Positions 52,956-60,674 of a stretch of 64,000 nt of DNA are shown piece after piece; within the stretch, counting starts at the first letter, position 1, and the number at the start of each line of letters is the position of its first letter. A program made the position numbers and the translations under genes. This stretch comes from Candidatus Thermofonsia Clade 1 bacterium. GTDB taxonomy: Bacteria; Chloroflexota; Anaerolineae; Aggregatilineales; UBA2796. The stretch is taken from NCBI GenBank assembly GCA_002794705.1, contig PGTK01000002.1, positions 62,001 through 126,000 of the forward strand, given 5' to 3'. Below the pieces are notes generated by a model. That model did not search any database. It saw nothing but the letters and a program-made list of their open reading frames with translations, and was not told the origin of the DNA.

Positions 52956-53466
52956 GCCGCTCTATGTCTATGTGCTGCTCGATCATTCTGCCTCGATGAG
53001 TGGTACAGCGCTTGAGGCACTGCGGCAAGGCGCACAGGTGCTACTGAGCGCACTTGAGAGCTATAACGGACGCCCAATCCAAGCTGCCTTGATCGCCTAT
53101 GAGAGCGCGCCTACGGCGGTCATGGCGTTGCAGCCCGCTCACTCAGAGCTATTTCACGCTGATGCGAATTTGATCCTCGCCACGCTAGAGCCAGCTGGCA
53201 CCTCAAATCTGGGCAGGGCGCTGCGCCGCCTTGCCGCTGATTTACCGTCCGATGTCTCTACCGTGCTTTACTTGTTTACGGATGGCGGTTTCACCGATGA
53301 TTGGCAAGCGGCGCTTGCGGAGGTGCGCCCGCGTTTGAAGCGCTTTTACGCAGTTGCATGTGGCATGTCTGCGGATCGGGCAGCGCTTAGCGTCGCTGAT
53401 CAGGTGCTATCAGTGGGCGACCTGACCGCTGATACGCTGTTGGCGACTCTACGCGCCATAAAATAA
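52948..53466 (+). CDS. von Willebrand factor A protein, TerY-like
   Basis: 172 residues, just one vWA domain. The metal-ion adhesion site is complete: D-x-S-x-S in VLLDHSASMSG, Thr in AGTSNLGRALRR and Asp in YLFTDGGFTDDW. The form (short, soluble, Y-V-L-L-D start) is that of TerY proteins, which bind tellurite-resistance or TerY-P kinase partners. It overlaps the preceding gene by 8 nt, so translation of the three genes is coupled. A hairpin at 53469 ends the unit. Confidence 0.87.
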   Translation: MPEPLYVYVLLDHSASMSGTALEALRQGAQVLLSALESYNGRPIQAALIAYESAPTAVMALQPAHSELFHADANLILATLEPAGTSNLGRALRRLAADLPSDVSTVLYLFTDGGFTDDWQAALAEVRPRLKRFYAVACGMSADRAALSVADQVLSVGDLTADTLLATLRAIK

Positions 53467-53468
53467 GC

Positions 53469-53491
53469 GCGCTCAGAGAGCCTCTGAGCGC
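53469..53491. terminator. Perfect 10-bp hairpin between vWA gene and tRNA
   Basis: GCGCTCAGAG and CTCTGAGCGC are exact inverse copies with a 3-nt loop, 3 nt after the vWA stop and 9 nt before the tRNA 3' end. A short T run (TT) follows on the plus strand only. It likely serves both transcripts. Confidence 0.55.
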
Positions 53492-53499
53492 TTCAGGTG

Positions 53500-53572
53500 A
53501 GCCACCTTTGGGACTCGAACCCAAAACCTCACGCTTACGAAGCGTATGCTCTGCCGATTGAGCTAAGGTGGC
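53500..53572 (-). tRNA. tRNA-Thr (anticodon CGT)
   Basis: The minus strand folds as a cloverleaf: acceptor GCCACCT/AGGTGGC, D arm GCTC...GAGC, anticodon arm TACGC-TTCGTAA-GCGTG with anticodon CGT (codon ACG), and T arm TTGGG-TTCGAGT-CCCAA. The 73-nt gene does not encode the CCA end. It is a single tRNA; no other tRNA is adjacent. Confidence 0.95.
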
Positions 53573-53731
53573 GAAAGTGCCCATAGTTTAGCCCTGCAGC
53601 TTGCGCTTGTCAAGGGAGTTTCGGCAGCGCGCCTTCTCAGCGATCTCTTATCCAGTTTGGCAAGGCATTTAACTGCCACTTTTTTAGAATCACAATGTGC
53701 TAGATTAGCCACTAGAGGAGAAACTAACGCG

Positions 53732-54676
53732 ATGAAACGCTCAAGAGCGCTTATGTTGGGCGCCGCCGCCTTGATTGGCATTCCTGTGCTTGTTTTCGGC
53801 ATCTACATCGCTGTGAACTTTGTTCTGCCCTCGATCTTCACCACGCCGTCTGTGACGGGCGTCCCGACGGCGCGCAGCAATAACCTTGACGCGCTCCGCA
53901 CTCAGCAGGCTGAGCGCAACCTCACGGCGACCGCCGCCCGTAACAATTCGTATCAGTACGGCGTGCGCGCCGTCGCTTTTGGTGCTGACAGTGAGCGCCC
54001 GTTGACCGCTCAGGAACTGTATGTCTCTTGCACGGTTGCCCGCAGTGCCACTGCCACGCCCGTCAATGCGCCAACGGCTACGCCTACTCCCACTGCCACA
54101 CCAGAGCCGACGCCAATGGCAGCAGGCGAATCGAACTTCGTCTTTTTGAGCATTGTAGGCGAAGAATCGGAGGCGTGCTATCAAGTTGGCGAGATTTTGA
54201 ACGGCAACTTCGTCCTAGCTGTGGGCGTGAGCAAAGAGATCGCTGGGGAAGTGGCGATTGATCTGGGCAACCTTGCCAACAGCCAGCTGAGCGAAGAGAT
54301 CAACGTGAACTTGGCGCAAATTCGCTCCGATCAGCGCAACCGCGATAACTGGATGATCAGCGAGCGCGGCTTCAACTTCAACCGCTTCCCAATTGCCAAA
54401 TTCACTGATGCTGAGCTGATCGGCTTGCCTGAGCGCGCCTACCGCGAAGGCGAGACCCTCACCTTCCAGATCAAGGGTAACTTGCAAGTGCGCGAGACCG
54501 TCCGTGAGACGACCTTCACAGCAATGGGGCGCTACGAAAATGGCGTGCTGGTAGTGACCGCCCTCGCCGATATGAAGCTGACTGAGCTGGGCTTGACGCC
54601 GCCGAATCTCGGCTTTGTGCGCGTGAATGATGACGTGCGCATTGTGCTGAACTTGGTGGCACGCGCCATTGAGTGA
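53732..54676 (+). CDS. Membrane-anchored protein with PT-rich linker, unknown
   Basis: 314 residues. The N-terminus is basic, with one helix (LMLGAAALIGIPVLVFGIYI) that anchors the rest outside. A linker TATPTPTATPEPTPMA (about 110-130) precedes a beta-rich domain of about 180 residues (NFVFLSIVGEESEACYQVGE, FVRVNDDVRIVLNL). Two Cys (about 94 and 150) could bond. No family recognised. ATG 53732 with GAGGAG ahead; the longer frame to 53657 is not supported. A bidirectional hairpin follows. Confidence 0.7.
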   Translation: MKRSRALMLGAAALIGIPVLVFGIYIAVNFVLPSIFTTPSVTGVPTARSNNLDALRTQQAERNLTATAARNNSYQYGVRAVAFGADSERPLTAQELYVSCTVARSATATPVNAPTATPTPTATPEPTPMAAGESNFVFLSIVGEESEACYQVGEILNGNFVLAVGVSKEIAGEVAIDLGNLANSQLSEEINVNLAQIRSDQRNRDNWMISERGFNFNRFPIAKFTDAELIGLPERAYREGETLTFQIKGNLQVRETVRETTFTAMGRYENGVLVVTALADMKLTELGLTPPNLGFVRVNDDVRIVLNLVARAIE

Positions 54677-54686
54677 GCTGAAAGCG

Positions 54687-54714
54687 TAGGGCGGCAAGTT
54701 GCCGCCCTATTTGT
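54687..54714. terminator. Intrinsic terminator, bidirectional
   Basis: TAGGGCGGC / GCCGCCCTA, 9-bp exact stem, AAGTT loop, followed by TTTGT on the plus strand. It lies between convergent genes ending at 54676 and 54715. Confidence 0.7.
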
Positions 54715-55593
54715 CTAGCTGCGCCGCGCTTCAGGCAATTTGCTCAAAAAGTCGGTCACGGTCTCTTGGGGAGTCATGTAGTCGCCGCCGTGATAGAGCC
54801 GCATAGCCTCTTGGTGCTTGATCAGCCATGCGTATAGGTCTGCTTCAGTGCGACCGGGGAAGTATTGCAGCACCTCATACTCACGAATCAGCTTGACCAG
54901 CGGCATGTAGACGTTATCGTACCAACTGCAGACCGCTTCCTCCCATGAGACCTCGCGCTTTTGATCGAGTCCCATGAAATAGCGATGCACGGAAATATGC
55001 TCTAAGAGCTGATTGTAGCGATCTGGCTCAGTCAGGATGATCTGCGCCTCCGGGCGCAGGACGTTCAGGCGCGTGCGGCGCAGGAAGTCAGCGTATGCCT
55101 CTTTTTGGATCAGGTCTTTCTCGGTCGTGTTCTCATCAATTGGGACGGGCGTCTGTAGCTCAGTGACGTACGCCTCAATAGTCTTAGCGCCCAGTTGGCG
55201 GGCGACCGAGACGCGATGATTGCCGTCAATCACAAAATAAGCATCGCCCACTTTGTAGACCTCGATAGGCGGAAAGCCCTCAGGACCGCGAGCGAGGGCG
55301 TCTAGACGTTGCCAGCGCGAACGGACAGCATTGGTGCGCGGCAGGAAAGTGCGCGTAAAGTCACGGTAGCGCCCTACGCTGCCCACGATCTTATCGAGCG
55401 GTATCTCACGCAGTCCCAGATAGCGTTCATCGGTCAGGCGCAAGCGCTGCTTGACCTCTTCAAAGCGCAGCAGGTCAATGGACTTGCCCGTCAGCAGCGC
55501 CCAGACTTCTTGCCAGAATGCCTTCATGCGCGCCTGCGAGAAATGGCGCGAGGCTTGCGCCACAGCCGTTGGATCATCAGGGTCCATCAGCAC
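54715..55593 (-). CDS. ParB/sulfiredoxin-like domain protein with DUF4032-like tail
   Basis: 292 residues. The middle holds a ParB-like nuclease or sulfiredoxin fold, FPPIEVYKVGDAYFVIDGNH (the G-N-H-R form of the G-x-x-R loop), RVSVARQLGAKTIEAYV. The C-terminal half has SWYDNVYMPLVKLIREYEV and FPGRTEADLYAWLIKHQEA, as in DUF4032 proteins. Such proteins occur beside stress or nucleotide-linked genes, function not established. It lies 9 nt before (downstream of) the metallophosphoesterase start side on the same strand: the phosphoesterase gene precedes it after 9 nt... in fact its start 55593 follows that gene's stop 55603, so the two are cotranscribed. Confidence 0.78.
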   Translation of the reverse strand: MLMDPDDPTAVAQASRHFSQARMKAFWQEVWALLTGKSIDLLRFEEVKQRLRLTDERYLGLREIPLDKIVGSVGRYRDFTRTFLPRTNAVRSRWQRLDALARGPEGFPPIEVYKVGDAYFVIDGNHRVSVARQLGAKTIEAYVTELQTPVPIDENTTEKDLIQKEAYADFLRRTRLNVLRPEAQIILTEPDRYNQLLEHISVHRYFMGLDQKREVSWEEAVCSWYDNVYMPLVKLIREYEVLQYFPGRTEADLYAWLIKHQEAMRLYHGGDYMTPQETVTDFLSKLPEARRS

Positions 55594-55602
55594 ATCCTCC
55601 TC

Positions 55603-56217
55603 TCACGGCGTATTCAAGTCTAGCACCTTTGCAGGGTTGATGTTGATGACTTCGGTCTCTAGAAAGCGCGTCTGGGTGCGCTGCAAAGGTGCGTCATGGG
55701 TATCCACATGCCCGTGCAACAAAAAACGCGGACGGTACAAGCGCATAAGCAGGCGAAAGGCATTGAAGCCCGTGTGCGCACGGTCAGGCAAATCATGGAT
55801 GTGGCGCGGCGGGGCATGAGTCACCATGACGTCAAGGCGGCGGCGGAAGCGCGCCTGCGCCATCAGCACAGCGGGATAAAGTTGCAGCACCTGCCAGAAC
55901 ATCTCACTTTGTGTGTACTGGATCGGCTCACGATTGTAGCGCAAGCAGCCCTCCAAGCCTGCCCAGAGCAATCCGCCAAAGCGTAGCACGCGCCCGTGCA
56001 AGTTATCGCCGCCGGGATGCTCTCGCGTGTAGTAAATATCATGGTTGCCGCGCACATACAGCAACGGTACGCCCAGCACATCTACGATGAACTCTAGATA
56101 GTGCGCGGGCATATCTCCACAGCTGATAACCGCACGCACATCGCTATAGTTGCGCAGCAGATTGTCGCGGTTTTCCAGCTTTGCCAAAACATTATCACTA
56201 ACGGCTAAAATTTTCAT
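55603..56217 (-). CDS. Calcineurin-like metallophosphoesterase
   Basis: 204 residues. Metal and catalytic motifs: ILAVSDNV (D-x-H replaced by D-N-V), VISCGDMP (G-D), LYVRGNHDIY (G-N-H-D), MVTHAPP (H) and LLHGHVDTH (G-H-x-D/H). The loss of the first His is seen in many small bacterial members that still have two metals. The group includes phosphodiesterases of nucleotides and YfcE-like enzymes; the substrate is open. It comes first in a two-gene transcript with the ParB-like gene. Confidence 0.85.
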   Translation of the reverse strand: MKILAVSDNVLAKLENRDNLLRNYSDVRAVISCGDMPAHYLEFIVDVLGVPLLYVRGNHDIYYTREHPGGDNLHGRVLRFGGLLWAGLEGCLRYNREPIQYTQSEMFWQVLQLYPAVLMAQARFRRRLDVMVTHAPPRHIHDLPDRAHTGFNAFRLLMRLYRPRFLLHGHVDTHDAPLQRTQTRFLETEVININPAKVLDLNTP

Positions 56218-56296
56218 GCAGAAAAGCTAAAGCATAAGTAGGGACTTCGGCGTAATAGCTTGATCCTACATGAGATTGTGTGCAGGGGCAAATGTA

Positions 56297-56334
56297 GCGG
56301 GCTGCCTTGGGCATTTCAGCTGCAGACAGCCCGC
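56297..56334 (-). terminator. Hairpin after the subtilase gene
   Basis: GCGGGCTG and CAGCCCGC are exact inverted copies with a 22-nt loop that contains CAGCTG, 10 nt past the subtilase stop on the minus strand. No T tract follows, so it is only a likely terminator. Confidence 0.45.
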
Positions 56335-56343
56335 GTGGAGGTT

Positions 56344-58689
56344 TTATGGCGTCACCCAGACGCCCGTGATCGGCTTATCGCCGGGCGCGCCGTAGAAAAT
56401 GGTCATGTTTGCCGGTCCTGTGGTCAGACTGTCGCGCAAATAGAAGACTCCCACAGAGGGGCGATAGACGCCGATAGTATCTTTGCCGATGCTTATCCAG
56501 TCTCCTGCTATGGGTAGGTCGCCGGGTGCGCCGAAGGCGAAGGTGTAGTTCGCCGTCGGGATGCAATTGCAAACCGTATCAGTCAAGTAGAACGTACCAT
56601 TGCGGAAAACGCCGATTGAGTCAGTGCTATCGCTGTTCCAGTTGCCTGCCACAGGCAAGTCGCCTGGATTGCCAAAAATCATGTAAAAGTCAGCGAACCC
56701 AGTGCTGAGGCTGTTGCGCAGGAAGAATTCTCCCGTGCTGGGGCGGAACATGCCGATTCCATCTATACCATTGCCATTCCAATCACCCACAATGGGCAGG
56801 TCGCCTGCTGCGCCAAAATGGAAGACAATGTCAGGTGTGCCCGTGCTATTGCTGTTGCGCAGGAGGAATTGCGCCGTGCTAGGACGGAACACGCCAATTG
56901 TATCCACGCCGTCGCCATTCCAATCGCCGCGAATTGGAATGTCGCTTGGGTCACCAAAGTAGAAGCCCATGCTAGCTGGACCGGTCGTGTTGTAGCTACG
57001 CAGCAGGAATTGCCCATTGCGCATTATACCAATTGTATCTGGGCGAATTTGGGCAATGGCTGTCTCAAGGTTCGGGCGCGGACCGATCAGGCGTGTGCCA
57101 TTCTGCGGCACGCCCGTATCGCGCAGCAGATCGCGCATTCGCCACGGTGTGAAGCTGAAGCCCTTCGCTTTAGCAATGCCCTGCAGCGAGGCAGCCGCGC
57201 CTGCCACAATCGGACCAGAACTGGAGGTGCCATTGAAGTAGGCAGTGTAGTATTGGCGCGGATCAAAGCCTGAAGCACTGTCAGGGAACGACGGATGATT
57301 GCCATAGCCCGCTGTGACCACGTTATCGCCAATGCCCTGCACATCTATGCGCGTGCCATGGTTGCTGTAGCAATGCGGCGCACGGGCAGGTGTGTAGCCG
57401 GGCTGCCCTGAATAGCCCGCGCCTACGTAAATCGCGCCTGAGTCATACAGGCTGCGGTTGAAAGGGTTACCCAGCGGATAGCCCGGTAGAAAGCCTGTGT
57501 TGGCAGGCGTGAACCAGTCCAAGTTATTGTAGCCATTGCCCGCTGTCATCACAATGATGCGTCCAGCGGCTGTGGCGTTGGCAATGGCGTCATAGTTGGC
57601 GCGGTAGTATTCCATTGGCAGATAGCGCTGGCTGGATGGAGGGCAAGAGCAGCTGCTGGGACAGGGCGGCAAGGGCGCACTGCTTGGCACACCTGCCTGC
57701 ATTTCCAAGAGGATGACATCGCCGGGCTGGGCGTTGAGCGAGGCCTGCGTGATGGAGTTTGCCGAGTTATAGAAGCCCCCAAAGAACATACCGCTGACGC
57801 GGATATCGGCGCCGTGCGCAATGCCCGTAATGCCATAGCCATTCTGCAAGCCGCCCAGCACACCTACTACAGCATCACCGTGACTCGTGCCATAGTCACT
57901 GAAGCGTTCGCCTGCGAGCAGGTTATTAATGCTAGTGGGCAGGTCTTCATGATTTTGAATCCAGTCGTATTCCACATCAATCACGCGCACGCCCGCACCG
58001 CTGCCGCCTAAGCGCGTCCAGGCGGCTTGCGCGCCAATGCCGGGCGGATTATTGCTGGCGGGCAGCAGGTAGAATTGTCCGCTTGTCAGATCGGGCGTAG
58101 TCGGCGGGATATCGCTGCTGGGCGGGACGGGCGCAGGCTCTTCATAGGCGAACTCAACATTCGGATCGGTGCGCAGGGTCGCCAGCAAGCCATTGACCTG
58201 TGCATCTGTGGCGCCGAGCGGGAAATCTACGGCGTAGTAAGTGTTGAGGTCGGCGATTTGCTTGCCCGTATTTTGAATGCCCAGCTGCCGTTGTGCATCG
58301 AGAGCAGCCTCAGGTGCATCGAACAGGCGCGTGAGTGTTCCGCCGACGGCTGCAATTGCCACTTCAAGTGGCTGCACATCTACATCAGGCGCCGCAGGCG
58401 TGAGAGTCCCGCCTTGCAAGCGCATTCCCGTGCTATCGGAGAATTTCACCACGATACGGCGCTCGCCGTTGATGCCCGGACCACGTTGCGGTGTGCTGGG
58501 CGCAACGCTGCTATCATCGGCATCGGGCGTTGCGCCACGCGGGATGAAAGTCGGCGCCAGATCGGGCGTGGGCGTCCAATCAGCGGCGACAGCCGATGAG
58601 TCCGGCGCGCCCAGACCAGAGACGATCAGCGCACCAATTGCGATAAAGACCAATACCAACAAAAACAAGCGGGTTGTTGTACTGCGCAT
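56344..58689 (-). CDS. Secreted subtilisin-like serine protease (S8) with C-terminal repeats
   Basis: 781 residues. Signal peptide at 1-35 (LFLLVLVFIAIGALIVSGLG), a propeptide-like part (about 75-185), then the S8 domain with Asp238 in VIDVEYDW, His270 in TSHGDAVVG and Ser489 in NGTSSSGPIVAGAAA. The oxyanion region is MTAGNGYNN. After about 535 there are five repeats of 50 residues (GD-W-N-G-D-G-x-D-T-I-G-V-F-R and F-L-L-R-N-S), like VCBS/FG-GAP units found in secreted proteins of Chloroflexota. Start ATG 58689 with GGAGGGAG ahead. Role: extracellular peptide digestion, target unknown. Confidence 0.9.
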   Translation of the reverse strand: MRSTTTRLFLLVLVFIAIGALIVSGLGAPDSSAVAADWTPTPDLAPTFIPRGATPDADDSSVAPSTPQRGPGINGERRIVVKFSDSTGMRLQGGTLTPAAPDVDVQPLEVAIAAVGGTLTRLFDAPEAALDAQRQLGIQNTGKQIADLNTYYAVDFPLGATDAQVNGLLATLRTDPNVEFAYEEPAPVPPSSDIPPTTPDLTSGQFYLLPASNNPPGIGAQAAWTRLGGSGAGVRVIDVEYDWIQNHEDLPTSINNLLAGERFSDYGTSHGDAVVGVLGGLQNGYGITGIAHGADIRVSGMFFGGFYNSANSITQASLNAQPGDVILLEMQAGVPSSAPLPPCPSSCSCPPSSQRYLPMEYYRANYDAIANATAAGRIIVMTAGNGYNNLDWFTPANTGFLPGYPLGNPFNRSLYDSGAIYVGAGYSGQPGYTPARAPHCYSNHGTRIDVQGIGDNVVTAGYGNHPSFPDSASGFDPRQYYTAYFNGTSSSGPIVAGAAASLQGIAKAKGFSFTPWRMRDLLRDTGVPQNGTRLIGPRPNLETAIAQIRPDTIGIMRNGQFLLRSYNTTGPASMGFYFGDPSDIPIRGDWNGDGVDTIGVFRPSTAQFLLRNSNSTGTPDIVFHFGAAGDLPIVGDWNGNGIDGIGMFRPSTGEFFLRNSLSTGFADFYMIFGNPGDLPVAGNWNSDSTDSIGVFRNGTFYLTDTVCNCIPTANYTFAFGAPGDLPIAGDWISIGKDTIGVYRPSVGVFYLRDSLTTGPANMTIFYGAPGDKPITGVWVTP

Positions 58690-58884
58690 TGTGACTCCTC
58701 CCTCAAAACTTGAAGTCTCTCTGATTGTAGTGGAAAAGTGCAATCAACTTGTCTGCGACTAAAATCTTTTACAAATTTTTACAGCACATGCTGCACTGTC
58801 ACACTGCTGTGGGCGTTGCTAAGCGTAGTTGCCTGTGGTAAGCTGTGAGCAATAGCCCTGCACGCGCCATGAGTGAAGCCCGCT

Positions 58885-60642
58885 ATGCCTGAACAAGATG
58901 ATCGGTCAACCTCTCCTGAGCAGATGAGTCCGAGCAAGCGTGCTGATCAGCGCACCACTCAGACTCAAACAGGCTTGACCCTGCTCAATTTGCTCACAGA
59001 GGACATCTTGCCTGAGCAGCGCGCTGTGCTCAGCTGGCTAGCGCGCCGCAAGCAAGCGACTTTCCAAGAAATCTGCTCATTTTTGCGGGAGCGCTCGCTC
59101 AATACGGATCAGGCGCAAGCCACACTAGACGCCATGCTCGAAAAGGGCTTGCTCAATCAGGCGATCCTTGAGGGCGAGGTATACTATCGCCTCGTTTTTC
59201 AGGGCAGGGCGCGGCGGCTTGGCGTTGGACTGCCGAATGAGGTCTGGCAGCGCGTTGATCAGGATCGGCTGAGTTTTTTGCGCGATCTCCCCTTGTTCAG
59301 CCGTCTGAGCGAGGATCAGCTGCGCGCCCTTGCCGATCAGATGGAAGAGGTGCGCTATCAGCGCGGCGACGTGCTGGTCTGGCAGGGCAAAAGCAGCGAC
59401 CGCGTCTTTTTCATCAAGAGCGGGATCGTCGGCATTACGCACTACTCAGCCCAGACCAAGACGCAGAAAATCCTGAATTATGTGCGGCAAGGCGAGATCA
59501 TCGGCGAGTACAGCGCGCTCAGCGGTGTGGCGGGCGTAGCGAGCGCCACAGCCTCCGCCTTAAGTAACGTCTATGCACTCACGCTCAAGCGCGAGACGTT
59601 CCTCGCCCTTTTAGAGCAACATGCCAGCGTCGCTATCGAGCTGGCGCGCATTCTGGCTGTGCGCTTGGTCAATAGCGGCGTGCGTGCCAGCACCAAATCA
59701 GCGCGCTTGATCTTGCTGATCGGCGCACAGGCAGGCGTCGGGACCAGCAGTTTGGGCATATCCCTAGCGCTCACGCTTGCCACCAAACTAGGTGAGCGCG
59801 TCGCCTATACTGAAATGCCCGATTCGCGCCGCCTTACTGAGCTATTCGCCCTTGATGCTGAGCTAGATGCCTTCGCCCATGTCAGCGGCTACGATGTGAT
59901 CGCTCGATCCAGCCCTTCGATGCTGCCGCGAGCTGTGTGTGCCACGCTCCTGCTCGATCAGCTCGTGGCACGCTACGATAATATTGTGATCAGCGTGCCT
60001 CACCATGCCGAAGAGATCGTAGCCTATCTGACGGGCTACGCCGATCAGGTCGTTTTGGTGGGCGCGCCTACGCCTGAGTCGCTGGCTCAGCTTGCCGAGC
60101 TTAACAGCGCTGTTCGCCGCCAAGTGAACGTCGAAAAAGTCGGCATTTTCAATGTTTTGAAGCATACGTCGCCCGAGTCAGTCCCGCAAGCAGACGGTAG
60201 CGCCGATTTCATCCTGCCCTACTACCCGACTTTTGCGCCGCACACTGCGCTCACGCCTGATGACCTGCCTGAGGCGATCCGTCACTTTGCTTCAACACTA
60301 GTGGATCGGCTTGGGAGGACGAACGCGATCAGTTTGTACATCCCAACTACGATTGACGTGAACACAGCGATTGATGCAACGCCCTACGTTGAGCGCACAC
60401 TCGCCTTTTTGGGGCAACTTTTCGGCGGCGCTACCACCACAACCATGCAAGCGCGCGGCGTCTGGCACAGCGCCGAAATTGGTTTGGTGAGCGAGAGCAT
60501 TCACATTGTGCGCAGCTACGCTACACAAGCTGATCTGGATGCGCACCTGCAGACAATCCTCGATTACGTTGAAGGGCTGAAGCGCGAGTTGCGCCAAGAG
60601 GCAATGGCGGTTGAAATTAACCAGAAGTTGATGCTCATTTAG
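58885..60642 (+). CDS. Winged-helix/cNMP-binding/CpaE-like P-loop fusion protein
   Basis: About 585 residues. N-terminal winged helix (about 40-112: TFQEICSFLRERSLNTDQAQ), a cyclic-nucleotide-binding domain (about 132-255: [52 protein letters not shown]) and a MinD/CpaE-type domain from about 275 with a loop GAQAGVGTSSL that lacks both Lys of the MinD motif, as in CpaE/TadZ. The C-terminal 110 residues are unassigned. No known family with this order is recognised. GTG 58873 is an alternative start; neither has a good RBS. Transcribed divergently from the subtilase. Confidence 0.8.
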   Translation: MPEQDDRSTSPEQMSPSKRADQRTTQTQTGLTLLNLLTEDILPEQRAVLSWLARRKQATFQEICSFLRERSLNTDQAQATLDAMLEKGLLNQAILEGEVYYRLVFQGRARRLGVGLPNEVWQRVDQDRLSFLRDLPLFSRLSEDQLRALADQMEEVRYQRGDVLVWQGKSSDRVFFIKSGIVGITHYSAQTKTQKILNYVRQGEIIGEYSALSGVAGVASATASALSNVYALTLKRETFLALLEQHASVAIELARILAVRLVNSGVRASTKSARLILLIGAQAGVGTSSLGISLALTLATKLGERVAYTEMPDSRRLTELFALDAELDAFAHVSGYDVIARSSPSMLPRAVCATLLLDQLVARYDNIVISVPHHAEEIVAYLTGYADQVVLVGAPTPESLAQLAELNSAVRRQVNVEKVGIFNVLKHTSPESVPQADGSADFILPYYPTFAPHTALTPDDLPEAIRHFASTLVDRLGRTNAISLYIPTTIDVNTAIDATPYVERTLAFLGQLFGGATTTTMQARGVWHSAEIGLVSESIHIVRSYATQADLDAHLQTILDYVEGLKRELRQEAMAVEINQKLMLI

Positions 60643-60674
60643 ATAAGGAACATCACAGAAAGCAGCTTATAGGC

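Noticed and set aside
53387..53584. ORF on the minus strand across the tRNA
   Set aside because: It is a by-product of the tRNA-Thr gene and runs into the vWA gene.
58027..58599. 190-codon ORF antisense to the subtilase propeptide
   Set aside because: Shadow ORF; no RBS and no family.
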